Shown here one piece after another: positions 49,241 to 58,515 of a stretch of 64,000 nt of DNA. Position 1 is the stretch's first letter. Each line of letters starts with the position of its first letter. The stretch comes from Thiosocius sp963808165 (GTDB lineage: Bacteria; Pseudomonadota; Gammaproteobacteria; Chromatiales; Chromatiaceae), in the NCBI GenBank assembly GCA_963808165.1, contig CAWEET010000005.1, forward strand, positions 186,001 through 250,000, written 5' to 3'. Both the position numbers and the translations under genes were made by a program. The notes beneath the pieces were generated by a model. That model saw only the letters and a program-made list of their open reading frames with translations. It was not told where the DNA came from and made no database searches.

Positions 49241-49723
49241 CTAATCCGCGCTGAAGTGCCGCACCGGCAATGTCAGCAGGTTGAAGTAGACATCATCGAT
49301 GACGCGGATCTGCCCGTCGACCAGTACATAGCGGCTGCGCTGGATGGGGTCACGGTCGCCGAACGCAAGCCGGACGCCATCCAGATGCAGCACAGCCGCT
49401 GGTTGGTCCAACCCGTAGTCGGCCAGTGTCCCGGTCACGGCGAACTGCTGCTGCACCGGGGCACGTGCGACGGCGAGCAACTGCTCGACACGGCGCGGCT
49501 CGGCCTCGGCGGGTGCCGGATAGGTGATCTGCCAGCCGGCACCGGCGCGCTGAAAACTGAGCGCCAGCCGGTCGGCCCGCTCGATCCGGATGCTGGCAAC
49601 ATGGTCTGGTTGCAGCGCCGTCAGTCGCTGCTGATCGGGCGCGCCGGCCGGCCAGACGAGGAGCAGTAGCAGCCCGGCGGCGATCAGTCCGAGGACCAGG
49701 TTGATCCGGTTCCAGTGCGTCAT
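49241..49723 (-). CDS. DUF4340 protein of the ABC exporter cluster
   Basis: A 160-residue protein with one N-terminal helix (INLVLGLIAAGLLLLLVWPA) and a beta-rich domain with ASIRIERADRLALSFQRAGA and DYGLDQPAAVLHLDGVRLAFG. This is the DUF4340 pattern, often found next to Gld-type ABC genes. ATG 49723 overlaps the stop of the preceding gene by 4 bp. It is shorter than many DUF4340 proteins and apparently has a single repeat. Function unknown; probably a periplasmic partner of the complex. Confidence 0.75.
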   Translation of the reverse strand: MTHWNRINLVLGLIAAGLLLLLVWPAGAPDQQRLTALQPDHVASIRIERADRLALSFQRAGAGWQITYPAPAEAEPRRVEQLLAVARAPVQQQFAVTGTLADYGLDQPAAVLHLDGVRLAFGDRDPIQRSRYVLVDGQIRVIDDVYFNLLTLPVRHFSAD

Positions 49724-51015
49724 GCCCTGCGCCGCCGTCTGCGCAACCACCAACCAGTCAGCAGATAGACGATCGGCAGCAGGATCATGCAGCCAACGGC
49801 CAGTACCGCGGCCAGCGTGGACGACCACTGGATGTCCTGATCGTGTGCGGCGCTCGGTGTCGCCAGTCGTTGGTTGGCGGTCAACCAGTTCAGCAGGCCG
49901 ACGGCGAGTGCCGCATTGTCCGCCTGGCCGATCTGGTCGTTGCTCAGGAATTCGCGGCCACCGAGCACGACGATGCGCCCGGCCTGCGCGTCGGCGAGCG
50001 GTTGCAGCGCAACGCCGATGGTCAGCGGACCCGGCTGCTCACCAAGCGCAGGATCACGCGCGATGCGGCCACGCAGGTCGCCCGTCTCGTTCCAGCTCTG
50101 CGCACTACTCTGCAAGCGCCCGACCGGCTGCCAGATTTCGCGTTCGGACAGCTCGATCGCGCGGGCCCGCTTCAGCACCGCATGACCGGCTGGCGGTGGC
50201 TCGAACAGCGCCGCCGGGTATTTTGTGATGACGGCATTGTCCGGGTGGTCCAAGCCGTATTGCGCGGCGGTGGCATCGACCACCACGCCCGGCCGCACAC
50301 TGATGCCCAGCTCGGTCTCGGTCCAGGCCGGCAGGGCGCGCTCCAACAGCCACCATACCGAGCCCCCGCGCGCCATGAATCGTCGGATCTGGGCCCCGAT
50401 GTGTTCGTCATATGCTTGACGCGGCCCGGCCAGTATCAGCAGGGTCGCATTGCCCGGCAGGTCCTGGGTCTGGCGCGGGTCGAGGGTGACGAAGCGGTAG
50501 CCGAGATTTTCCACACGTCCGACGAAGCGCCCGAGGCCGCCCGGTGTATCGTTCACCTCGCTCTCGCCGTGGCCTCTGAAGCCGATGATCCAGCGCTCAC
50601 CCCGCAGCGCCAGGCGATTCAGCGCCGCATCGATTGCGGCAGCGCCGGGCCGTCCGATCACCTCTCGCCGCTCACCGCTGCGCAACTGCAGCTCGCCATG
50701 CCGGCTGACGCCGGCCTCGCGGGTCAGCACCGGTTCCGCGACTGGATCGACGAAGCGCAGCGATGGCCGTGACGGGTGCGCGAGATAGGGGGAGAGCAGC
50801 TGCCGGATCTCCTCGCGCTGAACCGGATACTCGGGTATGAAGGCGGAGATCTCGAGTTGCGCGTCGAGTGCGTCAAGTGCGCGCTGCGCCGTTGCCGACA
50901 GCGAGTGCGACTGCTGCCTGGTCAGGTCCCAGCGCCAGCTGTAACGTTCACTAGCCGGTGCCAGCAGGAGTACGCTGGCGATCAGCAGTACGACGAACAG
51001 CACCCGCCGGGCCAC
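49720..51015 (-). CDS. GldG-like ABC-type uncharacterised transport protein
   Basis: A 431-residue protein anchored at both ends (N-terminal VLFVVLLIASVLLLAPA and C-terminal TLAAVLAVGCMILLPIVYLL). It contains the Gld/IFT52-like domain typical of GldG (DLTRQQSHSLSATAQRALDA, GFRGHGESEVND, LLILAGPRQAYDEHIGAQI). GTG 51015 shares a base with the stop of the permease gene; the longer frame is a shadow of that gene. In Bacteroidetes GldFG take part in gliding; in proteobacteria the role is not established. Confidence 0.78.
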   Translation of the reverse strand: MARRVLFVVLLIASVLLLAPASERYSWRWDLTRQQSHSLSATAQRALDALDAQLEISAFIPEYPVQREEIRQLLSPYLAHPSRPSLRFVDPVAEPVLTREAGVSRHGELQLRSGERREVIGRPGAAAIDAALNRLALRGERWIIGFRGHGESEVNDTPGGLGRFVGRVENLGYRFVTLDPRQTQDLPGNATLLILAGPRQAYDEHIGAQIRRFMARGGSVWWLLERALPAWTETELGISVRPGVVVDATAAQYGLDHPDNAVITKYPAALFEPPPAGHAVLKRARAIELSEREIWQPVGRLQSSAQSWNETGDLRGRIARDPALGEQPGPLTIGVALQPLADAQAGRIVVLGGREFLSNDQIGQADNAALAVGLLNWLTANQRLATPSAAHDQDIQWSSTLAAVLAVGCMILLPIVYLLTGWWLRRRRRRA

Positions 51016-51755
51016 TAGACTTCTCCCCGGCGCCGCGCGATCAGGAAAGTGGTCGCGATCAGCGCCGCCAGGCCGGTCCCGACGAAAAAGGCGATGTCCT
51101 GGCTGCGCAGGAGCCCCTGAAACCATGGCTTGATGTGGGGCAGCAGTGCGAACCAGTGCCACGGGGCGTCGGGGCTGCTGAACGAATCCAGTAGCCACAA
51201 GAACAGCAGGATGCCGTAGCTGGTGGCCAACGCCGCCGCCGGGTGGTCGAGCAGCCCGGAGATCAGTAGCGTGACGCAGCCCAGCCACAGGCTGAACAGC
51301 AGCAGGCCGCCAAGCGCCACAGCGAAGCGCGGCCAGTCCAGGTCGACGCCGAGGCCCAGCGTGGCCACGGTCAGCGTGCCACTGACCAGCAGCGGCAGGA
51401 TGCCAAGCCACAGCCCCAGCGATTTGCCGAGCACGATCTGCTGGCCGCTGACCGGTGCGGACAGCCAGATCGCGATGCGCCCGCTGCGCGTCTCTCCGGC
51501 CAGGCTGCCCATGGCCAGCAGCGGGGTGCCCAGCAACAGCAGCAGCACCAGGCTGTTGAGGGTCGGGGCGATCACCAGGTCCATTGCCCCGAGCGTGGAA
51601 CCGCTGGCCTTGAGCTGCGGGACCAGATCGGCGAAGGCCTGGAGCTGGGCGAAAAACAGCCAGGCGATGATCAGCTGGCCGAAGCCGAGCAGCAGCCAGA
51701 ACAACATCCCGGCCCGCTGGCGCCGCCATTCATGCAGCGCGATGCTGCCGATCAT
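51015..51755 (-). CDS. ABC transporter permease, GldF/ABC-2 type
   Basis: A 246-residue membrane protein with about six helices and the ABC-2/GldF features SIALHEWRRQRAGMLFWLLL at the start and MGSLAGETRSGRIAIWLSAP. ATG 51755 overlaps the ATPase gene by 4 bp. With the ATPase and GldG-like protein it should form an exporter or a membrane-remodelling complex of unknown substrate. Confidence 0.85.
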   Translation of the reverse strand: MIGSIALHEWRRQRAGMLFWLLLGFGQLIIAWLFFAQLQAFADLVPQLKASGSTLGAMDLVIAPTLNSLVLLLLLGTPLLAMGSLAGETRSGRIAIWLSAPVSGQQIVLGKSLGLWLGILPLLVSGTLTVATLGLGVDLDWPRFAVALGGLLLFSLWLGCVTLLISGLLDHPAAALATSYGILLFLWLLDSFSSPDAPWHWFALLPHIKPWFQGLLRSQDIAFFVGTGLAALIATTFLIARRRGEV

Positions 51756-52471
51756 TCCCCGGCCTCGGCGGGGTGCGTGGGCTGACGAAAATGCGCCAAA
51801 AGGTCGGTCTCCGGTGTCACCGCGTGCTCTGCAGCCTTTCTTCCGGAATCCAGCAGGAGTACCCGGTCGCAAAGGGACTGCACATCGTCCAGCAGGTGGG
51901 TGGCCAGGATCAGGCTGCGCGATGCCGAAAGACCGCCCAGCAGTTCGCGGATCTGCTCGGTCTGGAAGGGGTCGAGGCCGGCCGTCGGCTCGTCCAGAAT
52001 CAGGATCTCCGGTTCATGCAATACCGCCTGCGCCAGGCCCAGACGCTGGGTCATGCCCGTCGACAGGCGGCCGGCAAGGCGCTCGGCGACGCTCTCCAGC
52101 TCGAGATCGCGCAATACGCGACGGATCGCGGATTCGAGCCTGGCGCCGCGCAGCCTCTGCAGCCGGCCGACCCACCCGAGGTTTTCGGAGACGGTCAACT
52201 CGGAATACACGGGGACCGGCTGTGGAAGGAACCCGATGTGGCGCCGCAACGCCGGTCCCGCCTGATCGAGACGCTGGCCGTGGATACGGACCTCGCCATT
52301 CCGCGGCGCGAGAACGCCTGCCAGCACCTGCATCAGCGTGGATTTGCCGGCACCGTTAACGCCAAGCAGGCCCAAGCGGTCGCCGGCCGCCAGCTCCAGA
52401 TCGACACGATCCAGGCGCGGCGCCTTGGCGTTGCCATAGCTGAGTCCACGGGCGAGTAGCAGGGTTTCCAT
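51752..52471 (-). CDS. ABC transporter ATP-binding protein, GldA-like
   Basis: A 239-residue ABC ATPase with Walker A GVNGAGKST, Q-loop FLPQPVPVY, signature LSTGMTQRLGLAQAVL (a Thr in place of Gly in LSGG), Walker B ILILDEPTAGLDP and H-loop ATHLLDD. First gene of a five-gene minus-strand series running ATPase, permease, GldG-like, DUF4340, mutM. It diverges from the hydantoinase gene across 82 bp. Confidence 0.9.
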   Translation of the reverse strand: METLLLARGLSYGNAKAPRLDRVDLELAAGDRLGLLGVNGAGKSTLMQVLAGVLAPRNGEVRIHGQRLDQAGPALRRHIGFLPQPVPVYSELTVSENLGWVGRLQRLRGARLESAIRRVLRDLELESVAERLAGRLSTGMTQRLGLAQAVLHEPEILILDEPTAGLDPFQTEQIRELLGGLSASRSLILATHLLDDVQSLCDRVLLLDSGRKAAEHAVTPETDLLAHFRQPTHPAEAGE

Positions 52472-52553
52472 GCGGCGCCAGATTACCGTGCCGGAGCGTC
52501 ATTGCGAAAGCGTAATTGCGAACCTCTGGCATGCCGGCCGTAGAATACTCGCC

Positions 52554-54515
52554 ATGATCAGACTCGGTGTTGATACCGGTGGCACCTTCACCGATTTCGT
52601 TATGCTCGACGAAGACGCCATGCTGCGTGTGCACAAGGTGCTGTCCACACCGGACGCGCCGGAGGTGGCGATCCTGCAGGGAATCGCGGAGTTGGGTTTG
52701 CCGACTTGTGGTCTGCAATTGGTGCATGGTTCAACGGTGGCGACCAATGCGGTGCTCGAGGGCAAGGGCGTCAAGACTCTGTATGTGGCCAATCGCGGCT
52801 TTGCCGACCTGTTGACCATAGGTCGCCAGCAGCGCGCCGCGCTGTACGATCTGCAGCCCCCGACGGTCCAGCCGCCGGTGCCGGCCGAATACTGCCTGGA
52901 GACGTCCGGACGGCTGGATGCCGCCGGGCGCGTGCTGGAGCCCTTGGCCGAGGCGGATATCGAGGCCCTGCTGGAACAGGTCGAACGCCTCGCCCCGGAG
53001 GCCGTAGCGGTCAATCTGCTGTTCTCCTATCTCGACCCCACCCTCGAGCAGCGCATCGCCTCTGCGTTGCCCGACCGGATCTTCGTTTCCCTCTCGTCAC
53101 GTGTCCTCCCCGAGATCCGCGAGTACGAACGCGGTATGGCGACCTGGTTGAATGCCTGGGTTGGCCCACGGGTAGCCGGTTACCTGGACCGGCTGGGTGA
53201 GGGGCTTGGGGCCGTGCCTGTGTCGGTGATGCAGAGCTCCGGGGATACCGTGGCGGCCGAGCAGGCCGCCGGCAATGCGGTTCGCATGCTGCTGTCGGGT
53301 CCGGCCGGGGGGCTGCTTGCCGCGCGCCGTGTCGGGGCACTGGCGGGCCATGAGCGCCTGATGACCTTCGATATGGGTGGCACCTCGACGGACGTGGCGG
53401 TGGTCGATGCCGAGCCGCGTCTGACCACGGATGGGCGTATTGGCGCATTCCCGGTCGCGGTGCCGATGGTCGATATGCACACGATTGGTGCCGGTGGTGG
53501 TTCGATTGCCTGGCTGGACGACGGTGGGATGCTGCAGGTGGGACCGCAATCCGCCGGTGCCGATCCGGGGCCGGCCTGCTACGGCAGGGGGGGTGCCCGG
53601 CCGACTGTCACCGATGCCAATCTGGTGCTCGGCAGGCTGCAGCCGGATGCCTTCCTCGGAGGCGGGATGCGCCTGGATGGACTGACGGCGCGCAGCGTGC
53701 TCGGGGAACTGGCCGCCCCGATCGGAGGTGACCTGGTGCAGACAGCACGCGACATCGTCGCGGTCGCCAACGAGCACATGGCACAGGCGTTGCGCGCGAC
53801 CGCGATCAAACGCGGCGCCGACCCGGGCGAGCATGTGTTGGTTTCATTCGGAGGTGCGGGTGGTCTGCATGTCTGCGCGTTGGCGGAGTTGCTCGAGATG
53901 CCGGCTGCGATGGTGCCGATCCACGCTGGCGTGCTGTCGGCGTTGGGCATGCTTGCCGCCCGGCCGGGCCGCCGGCTATCGCGCACCCGGGTCGGTCTGC
54001 TGCAGGCGTTGTCGCCCGAGGAACTCGAGGCGATGCTGGAACAACTGCGACAGCAGGGCGTCGAGGCCCTGCTGCGCGAAGGCTTCGCGGCCGCTGACTG
54101 CGATGCGCTGGCCTCGGTCGATCTGCGCTATGCCGGGCAATCGTACACGCTGAACCTGCCATGGCATGGACCGGCCAGGACGGTGGAGGATTTCCACCGC
54201 TTTCACATGGCGCGCTATGGCCACCGGCTGGATCTGCCGGTGGAACTGGTCAATCTACGTCAGTGGGTCAGGGGCCCGGCCACCGATCTGCAGCTGCCGT
54301 TCCTGCCGCAATCGCCGAAAGGCGCGCCTTTCGGCAGCGCTCAACTGGCCGGAATCGGCGGCCTCGTCCCGCGCTACCGGCGCCCCGAACTGGTTGCCGG
54401 CCAGGAGTTGGAGGGTCCGGCGCTGATCAGCGAGGCGGTGGCGACCACTTGGCTCGCGCCTGGTTGGCGACTGCGGGTGGACGCTGTCGGCAACCTGATT
54501 CTCAGTCGGCGCTGA
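52554..54515 (+). CDS. Hydantoinase/oxoprolinase family protein, HyuA-type subunit
   Basis: A 653-residue ATP-dependent amidohydrolase subunit. It begins with the actin-like phosphate loop IRLGVDTGGTFTDFVMLDED and carries LVHGSTVATNAVLEGKG, GPAGGLLAARRVGALAG and FDMGGTSTDVAVVD. These enzymes open 5-oxoproline or N-methylhydantoin-like rings, usually with a HyuB partner. No hyuB is adjacent, so either the partner is elsewhere or this is a stand-alone member. ATG 52554 is set by the family start. Its 3' end overlaps the opposing EAL-HDOD gene by 14 bp. Confidence 0.85.
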   Translation: MIRLGVDTGGTFTDFVMLDEDAMLRVHKVLSTPDAPEVAILQGIAELGLPTCGLQLVHGSTVATNAVLEGKGVKTLYVANRGFADLLTIGRQQRAALYDLQPPTVQPPVPAEYCLETSGRLDAAGRVLEPLAEADIEALLEQVERLAPEAVAVNLLFSYLDPTLEQRIASALPDRIFVSLSSRVLPEIREYERGMATWLNAWVGPRVAGYLDRLGEGLGAVPVSVMQSSGDTVAAEQAAGNAVRMLLSGPAGGLLAARRVGALAGHERLMTFDMGGTSTDVAVVDAEPRLTTDGRIGAFPVAVPMVDMHTIGAGGGSIAWLDDGGMLQVGPQSAGADPGPACYGRGGARPTVTDANLVLGRLQPDAFLGGGMRLDGLTARSVLGELAAPIGGDLVQTARDIVAVANEHMAQALRATAIKRGADPGEHVLVSFGGAGGLHVCALAELLEMPAAMVPIHAGVLSALGMLAARPGRRLSRTRVGLLQALSPEELEAMLEQLRQQGVEALLREGFAAADCDALASVDLRYAGQSYTLNLPWHGPARTVEDFHRFHMARYGHRLDLPVELVNLRQWVRGPATDLQLPFLPQSPKGAPFGSAQLAGIGGLVPRYRRPELVAGQELEGPALISEAVATTWLAPGWRLRVDAVGNLILSRR

Positions 54516-55740
54516 GCAGTTCGATGGCGCTGAAAGCCGCTTCGGAGCTGGCTGCGTAGGCCTCGGCCGTCTGCATTGGGTGCAAGCCGCAGCGGTCCTC
54601 GCCGGGCCATTCGTTGCGCTCGATGCCAGTCACCAGACCAAGCAGTTCGCCGTACAGGCCTGCGTGCGAGATAATCGCCTGTCGGATCTCGTCCGCGAGT
54701 GGGAGGTCCTGCATGAGCTCGTCGATTGGGCGTGCCAGCATCGCGTCGAGAATCGACAGCAGGCCGACCGTGTAGGCTGTTTCCGGATCACCGCGCCCAC
54801 AAAGGCGAGAAAAATGCTCGCACAGGTTGGCCCGCAGGATACCCATGTTCAGCAGTTCCATCGGCCGACCTTCGAGTCCTGACATCGCGAACAGGCTGGC
54901 CCAGGCGCGGATTCGCTGCAGCCCCATCAGCACGACGGCGCGCTGTATCGAGTCCACCTTGTTGCGCATGCCTACCGCCGCCGAGTTGATGTAGCGCAGG
55001 ATTTTGAAAGACAGTCCAGGATCCTGGCTGACCAGAAACACGACCTCGTTGATCGAGATCGTCGGGTCGTTCAATCGCGCCAGCAGCCGCATCAGCATGG
55101 CGGCATGCTCATGCAGCCGGTGAGACCGGATCAGTTTGGGCCGCGCGAAGAAAAAACCCTGAAAATAATCAAACCCCATCTCCCTGAGCCTTTCGAACTG
55201 CTCTGCGGTCTCGACCTTCTCGGCCAACAATCTGGCCCCGGTGGCGCGCAGTTTGGGCATCTGCTGCTCAAGCTGATCCAGCCCGTCGGGTCTCACCTCA
55301 ACCTTGATGTAGTCGACCAGCGGCAGGATCGGCGCGAGCCCGGGCTGGAAGGCGTAGTCATCCATCGCGGTTTCGAAGCCGTGGGCGCGCATCTCTGCAA
55401 TGCCGGTGAGCAGTGCATCGTCGACCATGACGTCCTCGAGTATCTCCAGCACCACGCGATCCGGTGAGAATGGGATCGCCGGCATGTCGACGAAGAAGTG
55501 ACGCGTCAGATTGATGAACGCCTTGTTCGGGCCGATGATTCGGTCCAGGCCGATCTCCATGAACGCATTCAGCAGCGTCACGGAAGATGCCCTGTCGCCG
55601 TTGGTCATGCTGTTGCGACCGCCGGCGTCGCGATACAGCAGTTCGTAAGCGAACACATCGAGTCCGCTGTCGAAAATGGCCTGACGTCCGACCTGAATCG
55701 TATCCGACAGTGCAGTTTGTGTGAGACGCTGGGTTGACAT
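54502..55740 (-). CDS. EAL-HDOD (YuxH-type) signalling protein
   Basis: A 412-residue protein with an N-terminal EAL-like domain (residues about 12-200: QVGRQAIFDSGLDVFAYELL, LEILEDVMVDDAL, DYIKVEVRPDG, GFDYFQGFFFARP) and a C-terminal HDOD domain (about 205-400: LNDPTISINEVVFLVSQDPG, LKILRYINSA-like, AVVLMGLQRIRAWASLFAM). The catalytic residues of active EAL phosphodiesterases are mostly replaced (ELLYR in place of EALxR), so it probably senses or signals instead of cleaving c-di-GMP. Confidence 0.88.
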   Translation of the reverse strand: MSTQRLTQTALSDTIQVGRQAIFDSGLDVFAYELLYRDAGGRNSMTNGDRASSVTLLNAFMEIGLDRIIGPNKAFINLTRHFFVDMPAIPFSPDRVVLEILEDVMVDDALLTGIAEMRAHGFETAMDDYAFQPGLAPILPLVDYIKVEVRPDGLDQLEQQMPKLRATGARLLAEKVETAEQFERLREMGFDYFQGFFFARPKLIRSHRLHEHAAMLMRLLARLNDPTISINEVVFLVSQDPGLSFKILRYINSAAVGMRNKVDSIQRAVVLMGLQRIRAWASLFAMSGLEGRPMELLNMGILRANLCEHFSRLCGRGDPETAYTVGLLSILDAMLARPIDELMQDLPLADEIRQAIISHAGLYGELLGLVTGIERNEWPGEDRCGLHPMQTAEAYAASSEAAFSAIELLSAD

Positions 55741-55932
55741 GGATCCTTCCGCGGAACCCTCTTGCTTGGCTCACTGTCATAGCGACCATGCACTTTACTG
55801 CTTGAGCCCGGCGCTTGGTCGGGCATTGTCCTCCCGCCCGCGGTATCATCTACCTTTGACGGGGTCGCTCGATGCGGCCCGGAGCGGCCCAACTCGCATG
55901 CGCCCGCTCACTATTGCTTTTGGGGAAAATTA

Positions 55933-57108
55933 ATGACTACTGGCCTGCTAGACCTGTCCTGGTGGCAACTTATTCTGGTCGTACTGCTGCTGACCCATGT
56001 GACCATCGTCTCGGTGACCGTGTATCTGCACCGCTGCCAGGCGCACCGCGCTCTGGATCTGCACCCGGTGCTGGCCCACTTCTTCCGTTTCTGGCTCTGG
56101 CTGACCACTGGCATGGTCACTCGCGAGTGGGTTGGCGTGCATCGTCGGCATCATGCGCGCTGCGAGACGCCGGAAGACCCGCACAGCCCGCAGGTGCTCG
56201 GCCTGAAGAAGGTCTTATGGGAGGGCGCCGAGCTTTACCGCGATGCGACCAAACGGGAGGACCTTATCGAGCGCTATTCGCGCGGAACTCCGGATGACTG
56301 GATGGAAACCCACCTTTACCGTCGGTTCAGCGTCATCGGTGTCTCGGCCATGCTGGTGATCGATTTCGTGCTGTTCGGGATACCGGGCATCGCCGCCTGG
56401 GCGGTGCAGATGGCCTGGATCCCGTTCTTCGCGGCGGGTGTGATCAACGGCGTCGGTCACTACGCGGGCTACCGTAACTTCCAGTCGCCTGATGCCGCCA
56501 CCAACATCGTGCCTTGGGGCATCGTGATCGGCGGTGAGGAGTTGCACAACAATCACCACGCGTTCCCCAGTTCGGCCAAGTTCTCGGCGCGCTGGTGGGA
56601 GTTCGATATCGGCTGGTTGTATATACGCCTTTTCTCTCTGCTGGGCCTGGCGAGGGTGCGTCGAGTGGCCCGCAAGCCTTCAATAGACGAAGGGAAGGGC
56701 GTGATCGACATGGATACCGTCAAGGCAGTGGTGGTGCACCGCATGTACATCCTGGCTAACTACGCCCGCGAGGTGATCCAGCCGGTTGCCGACGCCGAGC
56801 TATGCAACTCGGAGCGGCACTGCCGGCGGCTGGCGCGCCAGGCGCGCAAGTTGCTGGTTCGCGATGAGGCGTCCATGGACGCGGGCAGCCGCGAACGGCT
56901 GGAGAGCCTATTGAACCGTAGTCAGGTGCTGGCCACCGTGCATCGCTCGCGGAAACAGCTGCAACAGGTTTGGGATCGCACGGCGTCCAGCCAGGAGGCG
57001 CTGCTGGGGGCCCTGCAGCAGTGGTGCAGGGATGCCGAAAACAGCGGCATCCAGGCGCTGCAGGACTTCGCGCGGAGCCTTCGCAACTACGCCCCGGCGG
57101 GTGGCTGA
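55933..57108 (+). CDS. desA: Membrane fatty acid desaturase (delta-9 type)
   Basis: A 391-residue di-iron desaturase. All three histidine boxes are present: HRCQAH (about 33-38), HRRHH (about 70-74) and HNNHH (about 202-206), with paired helices before and after. The ~130 residues after the last box are a charged, helical, cytosolic tail, as in Pseudomonas DesA. It introduces a double bond into acyl chains of membrane lipids under aerobic conditions. A GGGGA ribosome site precedes the ATG and a perfect terminator follows. Confidence 0.88.
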   Translation: MTTGLLDLSWWQLILVVLLLTHVTIVSVTVYLHRCQAHRALDLHPVLAHFFRFWLWLTTGMVTREWVGVHRRHHARCETPEDPHSPQVLGLKKVLWEGAELYRDATKREDLIERYSRGTPDDWMETHLYRRFSVIGVSAMLVIDFVLFGIPGIAAWAVQMAWIPFFAAGVINGVGHYAGYRNFQSPDAATNIVPWGIVIGGEELHNNHHAFPSSAKFSARWWEFDIGWLYIRLFSLLGLARVRRVARKPSIDEGKGVIDMDTVKAVVVHRMYILANYAREVIQPVADAELCNSERHCRRLARQARKLLVRDEASMDAGSRERLESLLNRSQVLATVHRSRKQLQQVWDRTASSQEALLGALQQWCRDAENSGIQALQDFARSLRNYAPAGG

Positions 57109-57138
57109 CGCACGCCGGGTGTGCGGCTGTCCGGACAC

Positions 57139-57166
57139 AAAAAAACCGCCCTCAGGCGGTTTTTTT
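57139..57166. terminator. Bidirectional rho-independent terminator
   Basis: AAAAAAACCGCC, a CTCA loop and GGCGGTTTTTTT form a perfect 12-bp stem with A and T runs, between the convergent desaturase and rpmG genes. It should terminate transcripts from both directions. Confidence 0.92.
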
Positions 57167-57183
57167 GTGGGTGCTGGGCAGAT

Positions 57184-57351
57184 CTATTTGATCTTGCCTT
57201 CCTTGTACATGACGTGCTGGCGTACCACGGGATCGTATTTCTTGATCTCCATCTTGCCGGTCATGGTCTTCTTATTTTTGGTGGTTGTGTAGAAATGTCC
57301 GGTGCCCGCACTGGAGTTCAGGCGGATTTTCTCGCGAGCTGATTTTGCCAT
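57184..57351 (-). CDS. rpmG: 50S ribosomal protein L33
   Basis: A 55-residue L33: MAKSAREKIRLNSSAGTGHF at the start, then YTTTKNKK and KKYDPVVRQHVMYKEGKIK. It is the cysteine-free form, so it does not need zinc. ATG 57351 is set by the conserved start; the open frame upstream is not L33-like. It lies 13 nt after rpmB. Confidence 0.97.
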   Translation of the reverse strand: MAKSAREKIRLNSSAGTGHFYTTTKNKKTMTGKMEIKKYDPVVRQHVMYKEGKIK

Positions 57352-57364
57352 TGTCCTTGCCCTC

Positions 57365-57601
57365 TCAAACCTTTTCGCCGCGAGCACGCAGCTCGTTCAG
57401 CACCGAGTCGATGCCTTTCTTGTCGATAATGCGCATGCCGGCCGCCGAGATACGCAGGCGCACGAACCGCTGTTCGCTCTCGACCCAGAAGCGATGGTAG
57501 TGCAGGTTCGGCAGGAAGCGGCGCCGGGTCTTACGGTGCGAGTGGGACACATTGTTCCCGGTGATCGGCCGTTTGCCGGTGACCTGGCAGACTTTGGACA
57601 T
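57365..57601 (-). CDS. rpmB: 50S ribosomal protein L28
   Basis: A 78-residue L28: MSKVCQVTGKRPITGNNVSH, HRKTRRRFLPNLHYHRFW and a basic C-terminus. Only one cysteine in the N-terminal motif, so the zinc-free form. It stands in the radC-rpmB-rpmG order common in gammaproteobacteria, 110 bp from radC, with its own promoter region in that gap. Confidence 0.97.
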   Translation of the reverse strand: MSKVCQVTGKRPITGNNVSHSHRKTRRRFLPNLHYHRFWVESEQRFVRLRISAAGMRIIDKKGIDSVLNELRARGEKV

Positions 57602-57711
57602 GGTTAAAGCCTCGAAAAATCTTGTTTATTTCGTTTGTGCCAGGCCATCAGGCTGGCGGAAAGGCGGCAATTTATACCGGAACGGCGGCTCAGGGTCAAG
57701 CGTCGCCAGGC

Positions 57712-58386
57712 TCACAAGAGGCCGCGCTCGGCCAGCGAACAGCAGTCGCCATCGCCGACGATCAGGTGGTCGAGCACCCGGATATCGACCAGGGCGAGGG
57801 CATCTCGCAGCCGGCTCGTGATGCGCTGGTCTGCCTGACTGGGCTCGGCAATGCCGGACGGGTGATTGTGGCTGAGGATCACTGCGGCCGCATTGTGCTC
57901 CAGGGCACGTCGCACCACCTCGCGCGGATGCACGCTGGCGCCGTCGATCGTGCCGCGGAACATCTCTTCGAAGGCGAGCACACGATGACGGTTGTCGAGA
58001 AACAACACCGCAAAGACCTCGTACGGGTAGTCGCGCATACGGGCTTGCAGGAAGCGCGCGGTGTGTTCCGGACTCAGCAGAGGGCCGTCCCGATCGATTT
58101 TTTCGTAGAGGTGCCGCCGGCCCATCTCCAGGACGGCCTGCAACTGGGCGAACTTGGCGGAGCCAAGGCCCGGTGCCTCACAGAATAGCTGCCGGTCCGC
58201 GCCCAGTAGTCGGCGCAGACTACCGAATCTGTCGAGGAGTTCGCGCGCCAGGTCCACGGCACTTTTGCCGCTGACGCCGGTGCGCAGAAAGATCGCCAGC
58301 AGTTCGGCATCGCTAAGGCTTTCGGCGCCGTGCTCGAGCAAGCGCTCGCGCGGCCTTTCGCGGATCGGCCAGTCCTTGATCGCCAT
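57712..58386 (-). CDS. radC: RadC-family JAMM-domain protein
   Basis: A 224-residue RadC/YicR protein. N-terminal helix-hairpin-helix (ESLSDAELLAIFLRTGVSGK) and a C-terminal JAMM/MPN+ metal-binding motif (AAVILSHNHPSGIAEPSQAD, with the glutamate in LAFEEMFRG). AGGAAG precedes ATG 58386. The name comes from an early DNA-repair assignment later withdrawn; the true role is uncertain. It diverges from coaBC across 129 bp. Confidence 0.93.
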   Translation of the reverse strand: MAIKDWPIRERPRERLLEHGAESLSDAELLAIFLRTGVSGKSAVDLARELLDRFGSLRRLLGADRQLFCEAPGLGSAKFAQLQAVLEMGRRHLYEKIDRDGPLLSPEHTARFLQARMRDYPYEVFAVLFLDNRHRVLAFEEMFRGTIDGASVHPREVVRRALEHNAAAVILSHNHPSGIAEPSQADQRITSRLRDALALVDIRVLDHLIVGDGDCCSLAERGLL

Positions 58387-58515
58387 TTACACACTTCCTC
58401 CATGAAGTTGGTGAAGGCTAACCGAACTCGCCCCATGCGGCAAAGCCTGCTTTGCCAGCGGGGTCGGGTCGGTTACTCTTGACCACCGATCAGTAGTCAG
58501 GGAATGTAGCCGCCG

